DNA from: Lysobacter enzymogenes
Lineage (GTDB): Bacteria > Pseudomonadota > Gammaproteobacteria > Xanthomonadales > Xanthomonadaceae
Reading direction: 5' to 3'
DNA: 64,000 nt
NCBI RefSeq assembly: GCF_023617245.1
Contig: NZ_CP067396.1
Span: forward strand, 248,001 to 312,000
Part shown: positions 32,741 through 41,385 of the stretch, piece by piece
Numbering within the stretch: the stretch's first letter is position 1
Layout of the letters: each line of letters starts with the position of its first letter
Program-made: the position numbers and the translations under genes
Notes under the pieces: model-generated
Databases searched by the model: none
Seen by the model: the letters and a program-made list of their open reading frames with translations, nothing else
What the model was told of the DNA's origin: nothing

Positions 32741-34486
32741 GTGACCGCCATCGCCCCGCGCGCCCCGTTGTGCGCCGCCCTCGCCACCGCCCTGATCGGC
32801 GCCGCCGCGCTGGCGCCGGCGCACGCCGCCCAGCGCACCCTGCAACTGTCGGAAGACGCCACCCACAGCAAGCCGGTGAGCGCCGCGTCGGTGCGCGGCA
32901 CGCCGCTGGCCAAGGCCGGCGCCGCCGACCGCGTCTGCGAAATCGGCGCCAAGTGGCTGCGCGTCGGCTTCAAGCAGCTCAAGCTGTCGGGCTACGACTC
33001 GCTGGTGCTGACCAGCAGCGGCGGCGACAAGCTGGTGTTCGAAGGCAAGCACTGGAACGACCGCAGCTTCACCACCCGCGCGCTGCGCGGCGAGTGCGTC
33101 GACATCCAGCCGTATTTCAGCCAGCCCGACAGCGCCTTCCAGCTCGACCGCTACGACTACAGCGCGGTCGCGCTGGACAAGGCCACGGTGGTGGTGGCCG
33201 GCGCGGGCGACATCTGCGACACCAGCGGCAACGCCTGCCAGGGCACCTCCGATCTGATCGTGTCGATCAACCCGACCGCGGTGTTCACCGCCGGCGACAA
33301 CGCCTACAACAGCGGCACCCTGACCGAATACAACAACCGCTACGCGCCGACCTGGGGCCGCTTCAAGGCGCTGACCAGCCCGTCGCCGGGCAACCACGAC
33401 TACAGCACCACCGGCGCCAAGGGCTATTTCGACTACTTCAACGGCAGCGGCAACCAGACCGGCCCGGCCGGCGACCGCAGCAAGGGCTACTACAGCTGGG
33501 ACGTCGGCGACTGGCACTTCATCGCCCTCAACACCATGAGCGGCGGCACCGTCGCCCAGACCCAGATCGACTGGCTCAAGTCCGACCTCGCCGCCAACAC
33601 CAAGCCCTGCACCGCGGCCTATTTCCACCATCCGCTGCTCAGCCGCGGCAGCTACTCCGGCTACAGCCAGGTCAAGCCGTTCTGGGACGCGCTGTACGCG
33701 GCCAAGGCCGACCTGGTGCTGGTCGGCCACGACCACAACTACCAGCGCTACGCCAAGATGGATCCGAACAAGGCCGCGGCCAGCGATGGCATCCGCCAGG
33801 TCCTGGTCGGCACCGGCGGGCGCGCGTTCTACGGCATCAGCGGCAGCCACGCGCTGCTGGAAGCCAGCAACGACAGCACCTTCGGCGTGCTCAAGCTGAC
33901 CCTGACCGCGACCGGCTACACCGGCGACTTCGTACCGCGCGCCGGCAGCAGCTACACCGACCGTTTCACCGGCACCTGCAATAAGGGCAACGGCAATCCG
34001 CCGACCCAGACGCTGACCCTCAACAGCGTGCGCGACGTGACGGTGAAGTCCGGCGGCAGCCGCGACAACGGCGCCACTCTCTATGCCGACGGCAGCGACG
34101 GCGGCCAGGTGCTGCGCGGGCTGATGGGCTGGGACGTGTCCAGCGCGGCCGGCAAGACCCTCACCGCCGCGCAGGTGAAGCTGCAGGTCAGCGACCGCTC
34201 CGGCGGCACCTACGACCTGTACGCCGCGGGCGCGGCGTGGACCGAGTCCAACGCCAGCTACAGCGGCGTGGGCCTGGGCACCAAGATCGGTTCGGTCGTG
34301 CCCAACGCGACCGGCGCGCAGACCATCGCGCTCAATGCCGCGGGCCTGCAGCTGGTCAAGAACTGGGCCTCCGGCGCGGTCGCCAACAACGGCGTAGTGC
34401 TCGCGTCGAGCTCCAGCGACGGCGTGGACTGGTCCTCGCGCGAGGGCACGAACGCGCCGCAGCTGATCCTGACCTATACGCCCTGA
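32741..34486 (+). CDS. Secreted metallophosphoesterase with C-terminal DNRLRE-type domain
   Basis: 581 residues from a GTG start with GGAG upstream. The signal peptide ends APAHA (about residue 29). The calcineurin-like motifs appear in order: GAGDICD, FTAGDNAYN, SPGNHDYSTT, FHHPLL and VGHDHNYQRY (about residues 160-340), so it should hydrolyse phosphate esters with two metal ions, like secreted alkaline or purple acid phosphatases. Residues of about 430-581 (DVTVKSGGSRDNGATLYADG, ending WSSREGTNAPQLILTYTP) form a DNRLRE-type beta-sandwich typical of cell-wall or carbohydrate-associated secreted proteins. A strong terminator follows. Confidence 0.9.
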   Translation: MTAIAPRAPLCAALATALIGAAALAPAHAAQRTLQLSEDATHSKPVSAASVRGTPLAKAGAADRVCEIGAKWLRVGFKQLKLSGYDSLVLTSSGGDKLVFEGKHWNDRSFTTRALRGECVDIQPYFSQPDSAFQLDRYDYSAVALDKATVVVAGAGDICDTSGNACQGTSDLIVSINPTAVFTAGDNAYNSGTLTEYNNRYAPTWGRFKALTSPSPGNHDYSTTGAKGYFDYFNGSGNQTGPAGDRSKGYYSWDVGDWHFIALNTMSGGTVAQTQIDWLKSDLAANTKPCTAAYFHHPLLSRGSYSGYSQVKPFWDALYAAKADLVLVGHDHNYQRYAKMDPNKAAASDGIRQVLVGTGGRAFYGISGSHALLEASNDSTFGVLKLTLTATGYTGDFVPRAGSSYTDRFTGTCNKGNGNPPTQTLTLNSVRDVTVKSGGSRDNGATLYADGSDGGQVLRGLMGWDVSSAAGKTLTAAQVKLQVSDRSGGTYDLYAAGAAWTESNASYSGVGLGTKIGSVVPNATGAQTIALNAAGLQLVKNWASGAVANNGVVLASSSSDGVDWSSREGTNAPQLILTYTP

Positions 34487-34526
34487 GCGCTACGGCCGTG
34501 CGAGCCCACGGCGCAGCGGCACAAAC

Positions 34527-34560
34527 GAAAACGCCCGCGGACCGCGCGGGCGTTTTCTTT
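34527..34560. terminator. Bidirectional terminator
   Basis: A perfect 13-bp stem GAAAACGCCCGCG (34527-34539) with CGCGGGCGTTTTC (34545-34557) has a 5-nt loop and T-runs on both strands. It lies between the convergent phosphatase and the 34575-35039 gene. Confidence 0.92.
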
Positions 34561-34574
34561 CGCGGACGCCTCGA

Positions 34575-35039
34575 TCAGGCGATGGCTTGCATGGCCGGAC
34601 GCGCGGCATGCGTGCCCGCGCCGGCGCCGATCATCAACTTGACCGATTCCTTGATGCGCTCGGCGCCGCCGAGCTTGACCGCGGCGATCAGGCGCTCGCC
34701 GATGGTCTTGGTTTCGTCGTTGCTGCTGGCGTGCGCGCCGAGGATCGCCAGGCCCTTCTCGGTGAGGCGGTAGCGCAGCGCCACGTGCACGAACGCGACT
34801 CCGTTCAACGACTCCTTGACGCAGGCCGTGCTGCGCACGTAGCCCTCGTCGAGCAGCCATTCGAAGGTCGCGCCGCAGGCGAGCACCGCCTGCGCCATGG
34901 CTTCGCGATTGGTCGGGTCCAGGCCCGGCAGATGACGCGCCGATTCCTCGGCGTTGAAACGGGCTACGACGGGATGCTGCTCGAGCGCCGTCGCGCAGAT
35001 GCGCGCGGTGGCGATGCTGAATACCTCGATGTTCTTCAT
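34575..35039 (-). CDS. Hypothetical protein with winged-helix-like core
   Basis: 154 residues. The middle (AVLACGATFEWLLDEGYVRS, then FVHVALRYRLTEKGLAILGA) looks like a winged-helix segment as found in small regulators, with helices either side. No signal peptide or membrane segment. No family recognised. Upstream, within 70 bp, are two inverted repeats (TTTACG/CGTAAA and GTGAT/ATCAC) in an AT-rich stretch that differs from the surrounding base composition, suggesting a regulated or horizontally acquired gene. The start has no ideal ribosome site; GACGTC and GGGGGC lie upstream. Confidence 0.65.
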   Translation of the reverse strand: MKNIEVFSIATARICATALEQHPVVARFNAEESARHLPGLDPTNREAMAQAVLACGATFEWLLDEGYVRSTACVKESLNGVAFVHVALRYRLTEKGLAILGAHASSNDETKTIGERLIAAVKLGGAERIKESVKLMIGAGAGTHAARPAMQAIA

Positions 35040-35057
35040 GGATGACGCCCCCTGACG

Positions 35058-35160
35058 TCCTTGCTATTTACGAGGGCATTACGTAAAGGCCGCGTGATGA
35101 AAAATCACGAAAAATAGCGAAAAAACAAGGGTATTTTTTCGATCCGGTCCACATGAATTG
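35058..35160 (-). promoter_or_regulatory. AT-rich regulatory region with inverted repeats
   Basis: Inverted repeat TTTACG (35067-35072) with CGTAAA (35082-35087), and GTGAT-GAAAA-ATCAC (35094-35108), sit in a run of A/T unusual for this window, upstream of the minus-strand gene starting at 35039. They could be operator sites, perhaps for the gene's own product. Confidence 0.5.
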
Positions 35161-35289
35161 TGATGCTCGGCGGTATACCCGTGACGCGGCATGACAAACT
35201 GACCCGGCGCGGCAGAAGCGTTACCCATTGCGGCAGCCGACCCGGCCGTCGCCGATCAGTTTGATGAACGGGTTTTGGCCCGGCCGCCC

Positions 35290-36777
35290 TCAGGATTTCG
35301 CCGGAACCAGTTCGATCACCGTGTCGATGGTATCGGCCGGCGTCCGCGGCATTGCGACCGCGAGCTCATCGCCGTCGCGGCGCACGCGCAGGGCCGCGCC
35401 GCCGTCGAGCAGACGCGCCGTCCACCGCCCCGGCGCGCGCAGCCGCAGCTCGCCATCGGACGGTCGTTCGAATACGTGCAGATACAGCCGCTCGCCGGCG
35501 GCCGTGCGCTTGGCGGTGATCCGGCCCCATGCCACCTCGCCGAGCGGATTGGCGTTGGTGGCGTAGATCGATTCGCCGTTGCGCCGCAGCCACGCGCCGA
35601 TCTGCCGCAGCCGGTCGACGCTGGCCCGCGGTACGCTGCCGTCGGCCATCGGCCCGATGTTGAGCAGCAGGTTGCCGCCCTTGCTCGCGGTGTCGACTAG
35701 GTCGCGCAGCAACTCGCGCGTGGACTTCCAGTCCGTGTCCAGCGCGCTGTAGCCCCAGGTGCCGTTCATGGTCATGCACGCTTCCCAGTCCACGCCGGCC
35801 ACGCCGCGCGCGGGGATGGCCTGCTCCGGCGTGGTGAAGTCGCCGTGGGCGCGGTCGAACCATTGCAGGCTGCCCTGCGGATCGTCGTAGCCGAGCGAGC
35901 GGTACAGGCGGTTGTTCATGACGATGCCGGGCTGGTCCTTGCGCACCATCGCCATCAGTTCCTGCGCGCGCCAGGTCTCGCCTTCGGCGCCGGGGTTGGA
36001 ATAGTCCCACCACAGCACGTCGATCGGGCCGTAGCGCTCGACCAGTTCGCGCACCTGCGCGTGCAGGAAGTCCTGGTATTGGCGCAGGTTCGCGCGCTTG
36101 GCGTAATCCGGGTCCTGCGCGTCGCCGGCCTTTTCCAGCGGATGCGGCAGCGGGTGTTCGAGGCGGGCGAAGTCGCGGTAGGGATAGGCCGGGTGATGCC
36201 AGTCGATCACCGAGTGATACAGCCCGACCTTGAGTCCTTCGGCGCGCGCGGCTTCGACGATCTCGCGCACCAGATCGCGTCCGGTGGCGTCCTTGGCGTC
36301 GAAGTCGCTGACCGCGCTGTCGTGCAGGGCGAAACCTTCGTGGTGCTTGCTGGTGAACACCAGGTACTTGGCGCCGGCTTGTTTCGCCAGCTTGGCCCAT
36401 TCGCGGGCGAAGCCGGGCTTGGGCTCGAACAACGGCAGCATCTGCCGCGCGTACTCGTCGGTGGGTACGTGGGCGTTGCGCTGGATCCATTCGGCCGAAC
36501 CCTTGACCGGTTCGCCGTTCCAGCGCCCGGCCGCGCCGGAGTACAGGCCCCAGTGCACGAACAGGCCGAAACGCGCTTCGCGCCACCACCGCATGCGCGC
36601 GTCGAACGCGGCCTGCGATTCGGTCGGAGCGGCGACCGCGGGCTTGGGTACGGACGCGGCCGGCGTGGCGGCGTGGGCCGCGCCGGCGAGCGCGGCCAGG
36701 CCGGCGGCGATCAAGCCGGCCAGGAGCGGGGCGGCGACGATCCGGCTGGCGAAAGGGGCGGCGTGCAGCGGCGTCAT
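35290..36777 (-). CDS. GH29 alpha-L-fucosidase, Sec-exported
   Basis: 495 residues. The ATG at 36777 has GAGGAG 8 bp upstream. A Sec signal ends AGAAHA (about residue 36). GH29 features follow: RFGLFVHWGLYSGAAGRWNG, KYLVFTSKHHEGFALHDSAV, EGLKVGLYHSVIDWHHPAYP and IDVLWWDYSNPG with the nucleophile Asp258. The C-terminal 120 residues form a beta-sandwich. It should release alpha-L-fucose from glycans in the periplasm or outside. It is transcribed divergently from a second GH29 gene 240 bp away. The two differ in subtype and export route. Confidence 0.92.
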   Translation of the reverse strand: MTPLHAAPFASRIVAAPLLAGLIAAGLAALAGAAHAATPAASVPKPAVAAPTESQAAFDARMRWWREARFGLFVHWGLYSGAAGRWNGEPVKGSAEWIQRNAHVPTDEYARQMLPLFEPKPGFAREWAKLAKQAGAKYLVFTSKHHEGFALHDSAVSDFDAKDATGRDLVREIVEAARAEGLKVGLYHSVIDWHHPAYPYRDFARLEHPLPHPLEKAGDAQDPDYAKRANLRQYQDFLHAQVRELVERYGPIDVLWWDYSNPGAEGETWRAQELMAMVRKDQPGIVMNNRLYRSLGYDDPQGSLQWFDRAHGDFTTPEQAIPARGVAGVDWEACMTMNGTWGYSALDTDWKSTRELLRDLVDTASKGGNLLLNIGPMADGSVPRASVDRLRQIGAWLRRNGESIYATNANPLGEVAWGRITAKRTAAGERLYLHVFERPSDGELRLRAPGRWTARLLDGGAALRVRRDGDELAVAMPRTPADTIDTVIELVPAKS

Positions 36778-37017
36778 CGGCGTTCTCCTCGAAGCGGGCC
36801 ACGGCATCCCAGCAGACCGCGCGCGATGCGGTCAACCGGCGCTGCGCCGCGCGCTTTCGTTTCGCCGCCGCGCGCGCGAGTCTGCTTTCGGATTGCGCGC
36901 GATTCGCCACGCATGCGCGATGTCCAAACAAATCCAAAGCGCGACAATCGCGGCGCAACATGGCGGCGCGCGCGATCGCCACTAGACTGCCGCGATCGCC
37001 GCCGCCTTCGCATCGCC

Positions 37018-38463
37018 ATGGACCGTCGCCGTTTCCTGCTCGCCAGTTCCGCCTGCGCGCTTTCCGCGTCCGCGCTCGCGTTGGATGCGTCCGCCGCGAC
37101 TGCGCCCGCCGCCGCGACGCCGAACGGCGCGCGCCCGCGGCCGACGCCGCAGCAACTGGCGTGGCAGCGCGAGGAGCTCGCGCTGTTCGTGCACTACAGC
37201 GTCAACACCTACACCGATCGCGAATGGGGCGAGGGCGACGAAGATCCGCGCGCGTTCGCGCCGACCGATCTGGACGCGCGGCAATGGGCGCGCGCGGCCA
37301 AGGCCGGCGGCTTCCGCAGCCTGATCCTCACCGCCAAGCACCACGACGGTTTCTGCCTGTGGCCGACCGCGACCACCGCGCACAGCGTGCGCAGCAGCCC
37401 GTGGCGCGACGGCCGCGGCGACGTGGTGCGCGAGTTCGTCGAGGCCTGCCGCGGCGAGGGCCTCGGCGTGGGCTTCTATCTCTCGCCCTGGGACCGGCAC
37501 GAGCCGCGCTACGGCAGCGGCCGCGCCTACGACGATTTCTACATCGCCCAACTCACCGAGCTGTTGACGGACTATGGCCCGGTGGTCGAGGTGTGGTTCG
37601 ACGGCGCCAACGGCGAAGGCCCGAACGGGCGGCGCCGGGCCTACGACTGGGCGCGCATCCACCGCACCGTGCGCGCGCTGCAGCCCGATGCGGTGATCTT
37701 CTCCGACGCCGGCCCGGACGTGCGCTGGATCGGCAACGAGCGCGGCGTCGCCGGCAGCACCTGCTGGGCGACGGTGGATCCGGCGCGGGTGCCGTATCCG
37801 GGCTTCGACCGGCCGTGGGTCGGCGAGGCGCTGCAACAGGGCGATCCGCACGGCAGCGCGTGGCGGCCGGGCGAAACCGACGTGTCGATCCGGCCGGGCT
37901 GGTTCTGGCACGCGGCCGAGGACGCCAAGGTGCGCAGCGCCGACAACCTCATCGACCTGTACTGCAGTTCGGTCGGACGCAACAGCAAGCTGCTGCTCAA
38001 CGTGCCGCCGACGCGCGCGGGGCGCTTCCACGACACCGACGTCGCCCGCCTCGCCGAGTTCGGCCGCAAGCGCGCGGCGCTGTTCGCCGGCGGCAACCTT
38101 CTGGCCGGCGCGCGCGTGCGCGCCAGCGGCGGCGCGGCGCCCGCGCGCGTGCTCGACGGCGACGCGGATTCGTACTGGCGCGCCGACGCGGGCGAGGCCT
38201 GGCTGGAATTCGAGTCGGGCGAACAGATCGAGTTCGACCTGCTGTGCCTGCAGGAAGCCGTCGCCGAAGGCCAGCATGTCGCCAACCACCGTTTCGAAGC
38301 CTGGCGCGACGGCGGCTGGCAGACCGTGGCCTGGGGCACGACCATCGGCTGCAAGCGCCTGGAGCGGTTCGACCCGGTGCGGGCGCGGCGGCTGCGGCTG
38401 GTGATCGAGCACGCCTACGATCTGCCGCGGATCGCGACGGTGGCTGTCTACCGCGGCGCCTGA
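37018..38463 (+). CDS. GH29 alpha-L-fucosidase (B-type) with discoidin-like domain, Tat-exported
   Basis: 481 residues. The start MDRRRFLLASSACALSASAL is a twin-arginine signal. The GH29 domain has LALFVHYSVNTYTDREWGEG, SLILTAKHHDGFCLWPTATT, LGVGFYLSPWDRHEPRYGSG and VVEVWFDGANGEGPNG with nucleophile Asp195. Residues of about 365-481 (VRASGGAAPARVLDGDADSY, AYDLPRIATVAVYRGA) form an F5/8-type C-terminal domain. This layout is typical of GH29-B enzymes acting on branched alpha-1,3/4-linked fucose. It pairs with the divergent GH29 gene. No transporter or fucose catabolic genes are nearby. Confidence 0.9.
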   Translation: MDRRRFLLASSACALSASALALDASAATAPAAATPNGARPRPTPQQLAWQREELALFVHYSVNTYTDREWGEGDEDPRAFAPTDLDARQWARAAKAGGFRSLILTAKHHDGFCLWPTATTAHSVRSSPWRDGRGDVVREFVEACRGEGLGVGFYLSPWDRHEPRYGSGRAYDDFYIAQLTELLTDYGPVVEVWFDGANGEGPNGRRRAYDWARIHRTVRALQPDAVIFSDAGPDVRWIGNERGVAGSTCWATVDPARVPYPGFDRPWVGEALQQGDPHGSAWRPGETDVSIRPGWFWHAAEDAKVRSADNLIDLYCSSVGRNSKLLLNVPPTRAGRFHDTDVARLAEFGRKRAALFAGGNLLAGARVRASGGAAPARVLDGDADSYWRADAGEAWLEFESGEQIEFDLLCLQEAVAEGQHVANHRFEAWRDGGWQTVAWGTTIGCKRLERFDPVRARRLRLVIEHAYDLPRIATVAVYRGA

Positions 38464-38620
38464 GCGCTTGCGGGAGGCGCTTTTGTGGGAGGGCCTTCAG
38501 GCCCGACGCCTTCCTGTCAGCTCACCGCGATGTGAGACAAAAGCATCGGGCTTGAAGGCCCCCGCACAAACATCGAGCCTGAACGGCAGTTCAGCGGCAA
38601 GCGTGGTATCTTCCCCGCCA
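38464..38620. other. Spacer with REP-like repeat before the riboswitch
   Basis: The gap between the fucosidase stop and the manganese riboswitch is mostly a GTGGGAGGGCC-type repeat (38485-38569). Confidence 0.7.
38485..38569. repeat. REP-like inverted repeat, GTGGGAGGGCC type
   Basis: Left arm GTGGGAGGGCCTTCAGGCCC; right arm ATCGGGCTTGAAGGCCCCCG has several changes. It lies between two plus-strand genes. Confidence 0.8.
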
Positions 38621-38834
38621 GAAGGGGAGTAGCTCCCGCTGTCGTCGCCGTCACTACGGGCTCACCGCCCCGGTGCGACAGGTGTCCGGACCGCCGAACG
38701 GTCGGCCGGATGCGAGCAAGACCTTCGCCGCAGCGGCGAAGGCATGTCTCCCGAATTCCCTCCGGACGACGCTTCGTGGCCTGCGGCCTCGAAACCGGCG
38801 CGCTTGCGCCCCCAACGTCTTGCGGGAGAGTCAA
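38621..38834 (+). promoter_or_regulatory. yybP-ykoY manganese riboswitch and expression platform
   Basis: The aptamer begins GAAGGGGAGTAG (38621-38632) and ends GAGCAAGACCTTC (38714-38726), the two most conserved parts of the yybP-ykoY class, with CGCCGTCACTACGG between. P1 would pair GAAGG (38621) with CCTTC (38722). The same 3' strand forms a perfect 9-bp hairpin CCTTCGCCG/CGGCGAAGG (38722-38742), so the two folds exclude each other. TCTCCCG (38747-38753) is fully complementary to the Shine-Dalgarno region CGGGAGA (38823-38829) just before the ATG. Mn2+ binding should therefore free the ribosome site. It lies directly upstream of a TerC-family gene, the usual partner. Confidence 0.85.
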
Positions 38835-39797
38835 ATGGAAACCATCGGCAGTCCGATGCTGTGGGGCGCGTTCGCCGCCTTCGTCGTCGTCGCGCTGCTC
38901 GTCGATCTGGTGCTGATGCGCCACGGCGGGCCGCACAAGGTCACGTTCAAGGAAGCGGCGTGGTGGAGCGTGGGCTGGATCGCCCTGGCGCTGGTGTTCA
39001 ACGCCGCGCTGTGGTGGTACGTCAGCCGCGAGTCCGGCGCCGAAGTCGGCAACCGGATCGGCCTGGAGTTCCTGACCGGCTACCTCGTCGAGAAGTCGCT
39101 CGCGGTCGACAACATCTTCGTGTTCCTGATGCTGTTCACCTACTTCGCCGTGCCCGAAGAGCAGCGCCAGCGCGTGCTGGTGATCGGCATCCTCGGCGCG
39201 ATCGTGCTGCGCTCGGTGCTGATCTTCGCCGGCGCGCTGCTGTTGGCGAAGTTCCACTGGGTGCTGTACGTGTTCGGAGCGTTCCTGGTGTTCACCGGCA
39301 TCAAGATGCTGATGGCCGCGGGCAAGAGTCCGGACCTGGAGCAGAACCCGGTGCTCAAGTGGATGCGCGGCCACCTGCGCCTGACCGACGACTACCACGA
39401 CAGCAAGCTGTCGATCGTGCGCGACGGCAAGCGCTGGTTCACCCCGCTGTTCGCGGTGATCGCGCTGATCGGCGTGACCGACGTGATCTTCGCGGTCGAC
39501 TCGATCCCGGCGATCTTCGCCATCACCGCCGATCCGTTCATCGTGCTGACCTCGAACGTGTTCGCGGTGCTGGGCCTGCGCGCGATGTTCTTCCTGCTGC
39601 AGGGCATGGCCGACCGCTTCCACCTGCTGCCGTACGGGCTGGCGACGGTGCTGGTGTTCATCGGCGCCAAGATGCTGCTGATCGATATCTACAAGATCCC
39701 GATCCTGGTCTCGCTGCTGGGCGTGGCGGCGATCATCGGCACCTCGGTGGTGCTGAGCCTGGTGCGGCCGCCGAAGCCGGAGGCCGGCGGGCACTGA
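38835..39797 (+). CDS. TerC-family membrane protein (Alx/MneA-like), under manganese control
   Basis: 320 residues with about nine membrane segments. The TerC signatures are present: FLTGYLVEKSLAVDNIFVFL (acidic Asp in the membrane), RVLVIGILGAIVLRS, VTDVIFAVDSIPAIFAITAD and LRAMFFLLQGMADRFHLLPY. The Glu and Asp residues in membrane segments are the expected metal ligands. TerC/Alx proteins export Mn2+ in other bacteria, which matches the upstream yybP-ykoY element. GGGAGAG lies 6 bp before the ATG. Length is normal for the family. Confidence 0.92.
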   Translation: METIGSPMLWGAFAAFVVVALLVDLVLMRHGGPHKVTFKEAAWWSVGWIALALVFNAALWWYVSRESGAEVGNRIGLEFLTGYLVEKSLAVDNIFVFLMLFTYFAVPEEQRQRVLVIGILGAIVLRSVLIFAGALLLAKFHWVLYVFGAFLVFTGIKMLMAAGKSPDLEQNPVLKWMRGHLRLTDDYHDSKLSIVRDGKRWFTPLFAVIALIGVTDVIFAVDSIPAIFAITADPFIVLTSNVFAVLGLRAMFFLLQGMADRFHLLPYGLATVLVFIGAKMLLIDIYKIPILVSLLGVAAIIGTSVVLSLVRPPKPEAGGH

Positions 39798-39899
39798 GGC
39801 CTTTGGTCCAGTCCCGAGCGATAGCGGGCCGCGGCGCCGATGGGTACATTGGCGTCGCGGCCCTTTTCGTTGGCGGCCGCGCCGATCCGAGGCGCCGCC

Positions 39900-40928
39900 A
39901 TGGCCAAGAACGCGACCGCCCGAACGTCCGCCCGCGCCGCGATCGCGCCGGCGGACGCCGCGGGCGCGAAGACGCCGGCGTCGAAGCGCGGGCCGCGACG
40001 CGGTGTTGCGAACGAATCTGCTGCGAACAAGCCTGCGCTGAAGAAGCCCGCCGCGGGCAAGGCGGTGGCGAAGAAAGCCGCGACCAAGCGATCCGTGCCG
40101 AAGGCCGCGGCGAAGACCGCCACCCAGACCTCCGCGGCGATATCGGCGCCGAACCGTTCGCGAGCGACCGCACGCGCCGACGGCAAGGCCACCGCGGCCG
40201 CGCGCAAGGCCGCGCAGGCCGCGTTCGCCGCGCAACCGCTGTCGGCGCGCCTGGAGCAGGCGCTGCAGGCCCTGCGCGCCGCCGCCGACGCGCGTCACCG
40301 CGACGGCATGGCGCGCTTCGCGATCCCGAACCAGCGCGCTTTCGGCGTGCCGATGGCCCAGGTCCAGGCCGTGGCCAAGCGCCTGGGCCGCGACCGCGCG
40401 CTCGCCGCGGCGCTGTGGGACAGCGGCTGGTACGAAGCGCGCCTGCTCGCCGCCTACCTCGACGACCCGGCCGCGGTCACCGCCGCGCAGATGGACCGCT
40501 GGGCGCGCGACTTCGACAACTGGGCGGTGTGCGACACCGTCTGTTTCGCCCTGTTCGACCGCAGCCCGCTGGCCTGGCGCAAGATCGAGCAATGGGCGCG
40601 GCGCGAGGACGAGTTCGTGCGCCGCGCCGCGTTCGCGCTGCTGGCGAGCAAGAGCGTGCACGACAAGAGCGCCGGCGACGAACCGTTCCTGCGCGGCCTG
40701 GACTTGGTCGAAGCGCATGCCGGCGACGCGCGCAACTTCGTCAGGAAGGCGGTGAACTGGGCGCTGCGTTCGATCGGCAAGCGCAACGCCGCGCTGCACG
40801 CCGCGGCGCTCGCGACCGCCGCGCGCCTGGCCGCGTCCGCCGACCCGGTCGCGCGCTGGAACGGCAAGGACGCGCTGCGCGAACTCAACGGCCCGGCCAC
40901 TGCGCGCCGGCTGGCACGCAAGGCCTGA
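39900..40928 (+). CDS. DNA alkylation repair protein (AlkD-like) with histone-H1-like tail
   Basis: 342 residues from the ATG at 39900. Residues 1-105 are Ala/Lys/Thr/Pro-rich (KKPAAGKAVAKKAATKRSVP), like H1 tails and KAAT-type extensions. The rest (about 115-342) is a HEAT-like helical repeat with the AlkD pattern: FAIPNQRAFGVPMAQVQAVA, LWDSGWYEARLLAAYLDDPA, RDFDNWAVCDTVCFALFDRS and NFVRKAVNWALRSIGKRNAA, which include the expected catalytic-site Trp and Asp. It should excise alkylated bases in the cytoplasm; the tail likely binds DNA non-specifically. It follows the TerC gene by about 100 bp without obvious functional link. Confidence 0.88.
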   Translation: MAKNATARTSARAAIAPADAAGAKTPASKRGPRRGVANESAANKPALKKPAAGKAVAKKAATKRSVPKAAAKTATQTSAAISAPNRSRATARADGKATAAARKAAQAAFAAQPLSARLEQALQALRAAADARHRDGMARFAIPNQRAFGVPMAQVQAVAKRLGRDRALAAALWDSGWYEARLLAAYLDDPAAVTAAQMDRWARDFDNWAVCDTVCFALFDRSPLAWRKIEQWARREDEFVRRAAFALLASKSVHDKSAGDEPFLRGLDLVEAHAGDARNFVRKAVNWALRSIGKRNAALHAAALATAARLAASADPVARWNGKDALRELNGPATARRLARKA

Positions 40929-40973
40929 CCTCCGGGGCGCAACGGCATCGACGACGGAAGTTGCGATAGCGCC

Positions 40974-41061
40974 CTGTAGGAGCGGCGCGAGCCGCGACCG
41001 CAGGGTAGCCGGTTGCGTCGTCCCTGCGGTGTCGCGGTCGCAGCTTGCGCAGCTCCTACAG
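40974..41061. repeat. REP-like inverted repeat, CTGTAGGAGCGG type
   Basis: CTGTAGGAGCGGCGCGAGCC pairs with a right arm ending GCGCAGCTCCTACAG. It is the first of a pair before the LysM-protein gene. Confidence 0.85.
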
Positions 41062-41097
41062 GGGGAAATTGCAGCGTCGCCGTACGTTGTGGGCCCT

Positions 41098-41183
41098 CTG
41101 CAGGAGCGGCCCGAGCCGCGACCGCGGGTGGCTGGTCGCGTCGTCCTGCGGTGTCGCGGTCGCAGCTTGCGCCGCTGCTGCAG
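41098..41183. repeat. REP-like inverted repeat, CTGCAGGAGCGG variant
   Basis: CTGCAGGAGCGGCCCGAGCC pairs with a right arm ending GCCGCTGCTGCAG. The T-A pair at the tip (CTGTAG) is changed to C-G on both arms (CTGCAG), a compensating change. Confidence 0.85.
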
Positions 41184-41385
41184 GGCCCGATAGTGGCTGA
41201 ACATACGCACTGCGCGCGCGTTGTGCCGGTCTTGCGAACTGCGGTCGCGCCGCGCGCAACGCTGCTGGATGCCGGTCGTCGAGGGCAGTTTCCGCCCGCA
41301 TTTCCCGCCCCCTGGGGCCGCCCCCAGGCATCGCCACGGCGGCCCCGGTGCTACGGTCTGCGGGTTGAATCCCAAGGCCCCCGCC

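Larger units (their letters stand above)
40929..41385. other. Gene-free region with two REP-like units
   Basis: 457 bp holding two CTGTAGGAGCGG-type inverted repeats (40974-41061 and 41098-41183) and then about 200 bp leading to the LysM-protein gene, which should hold its promoter. Confidence 0.7.
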
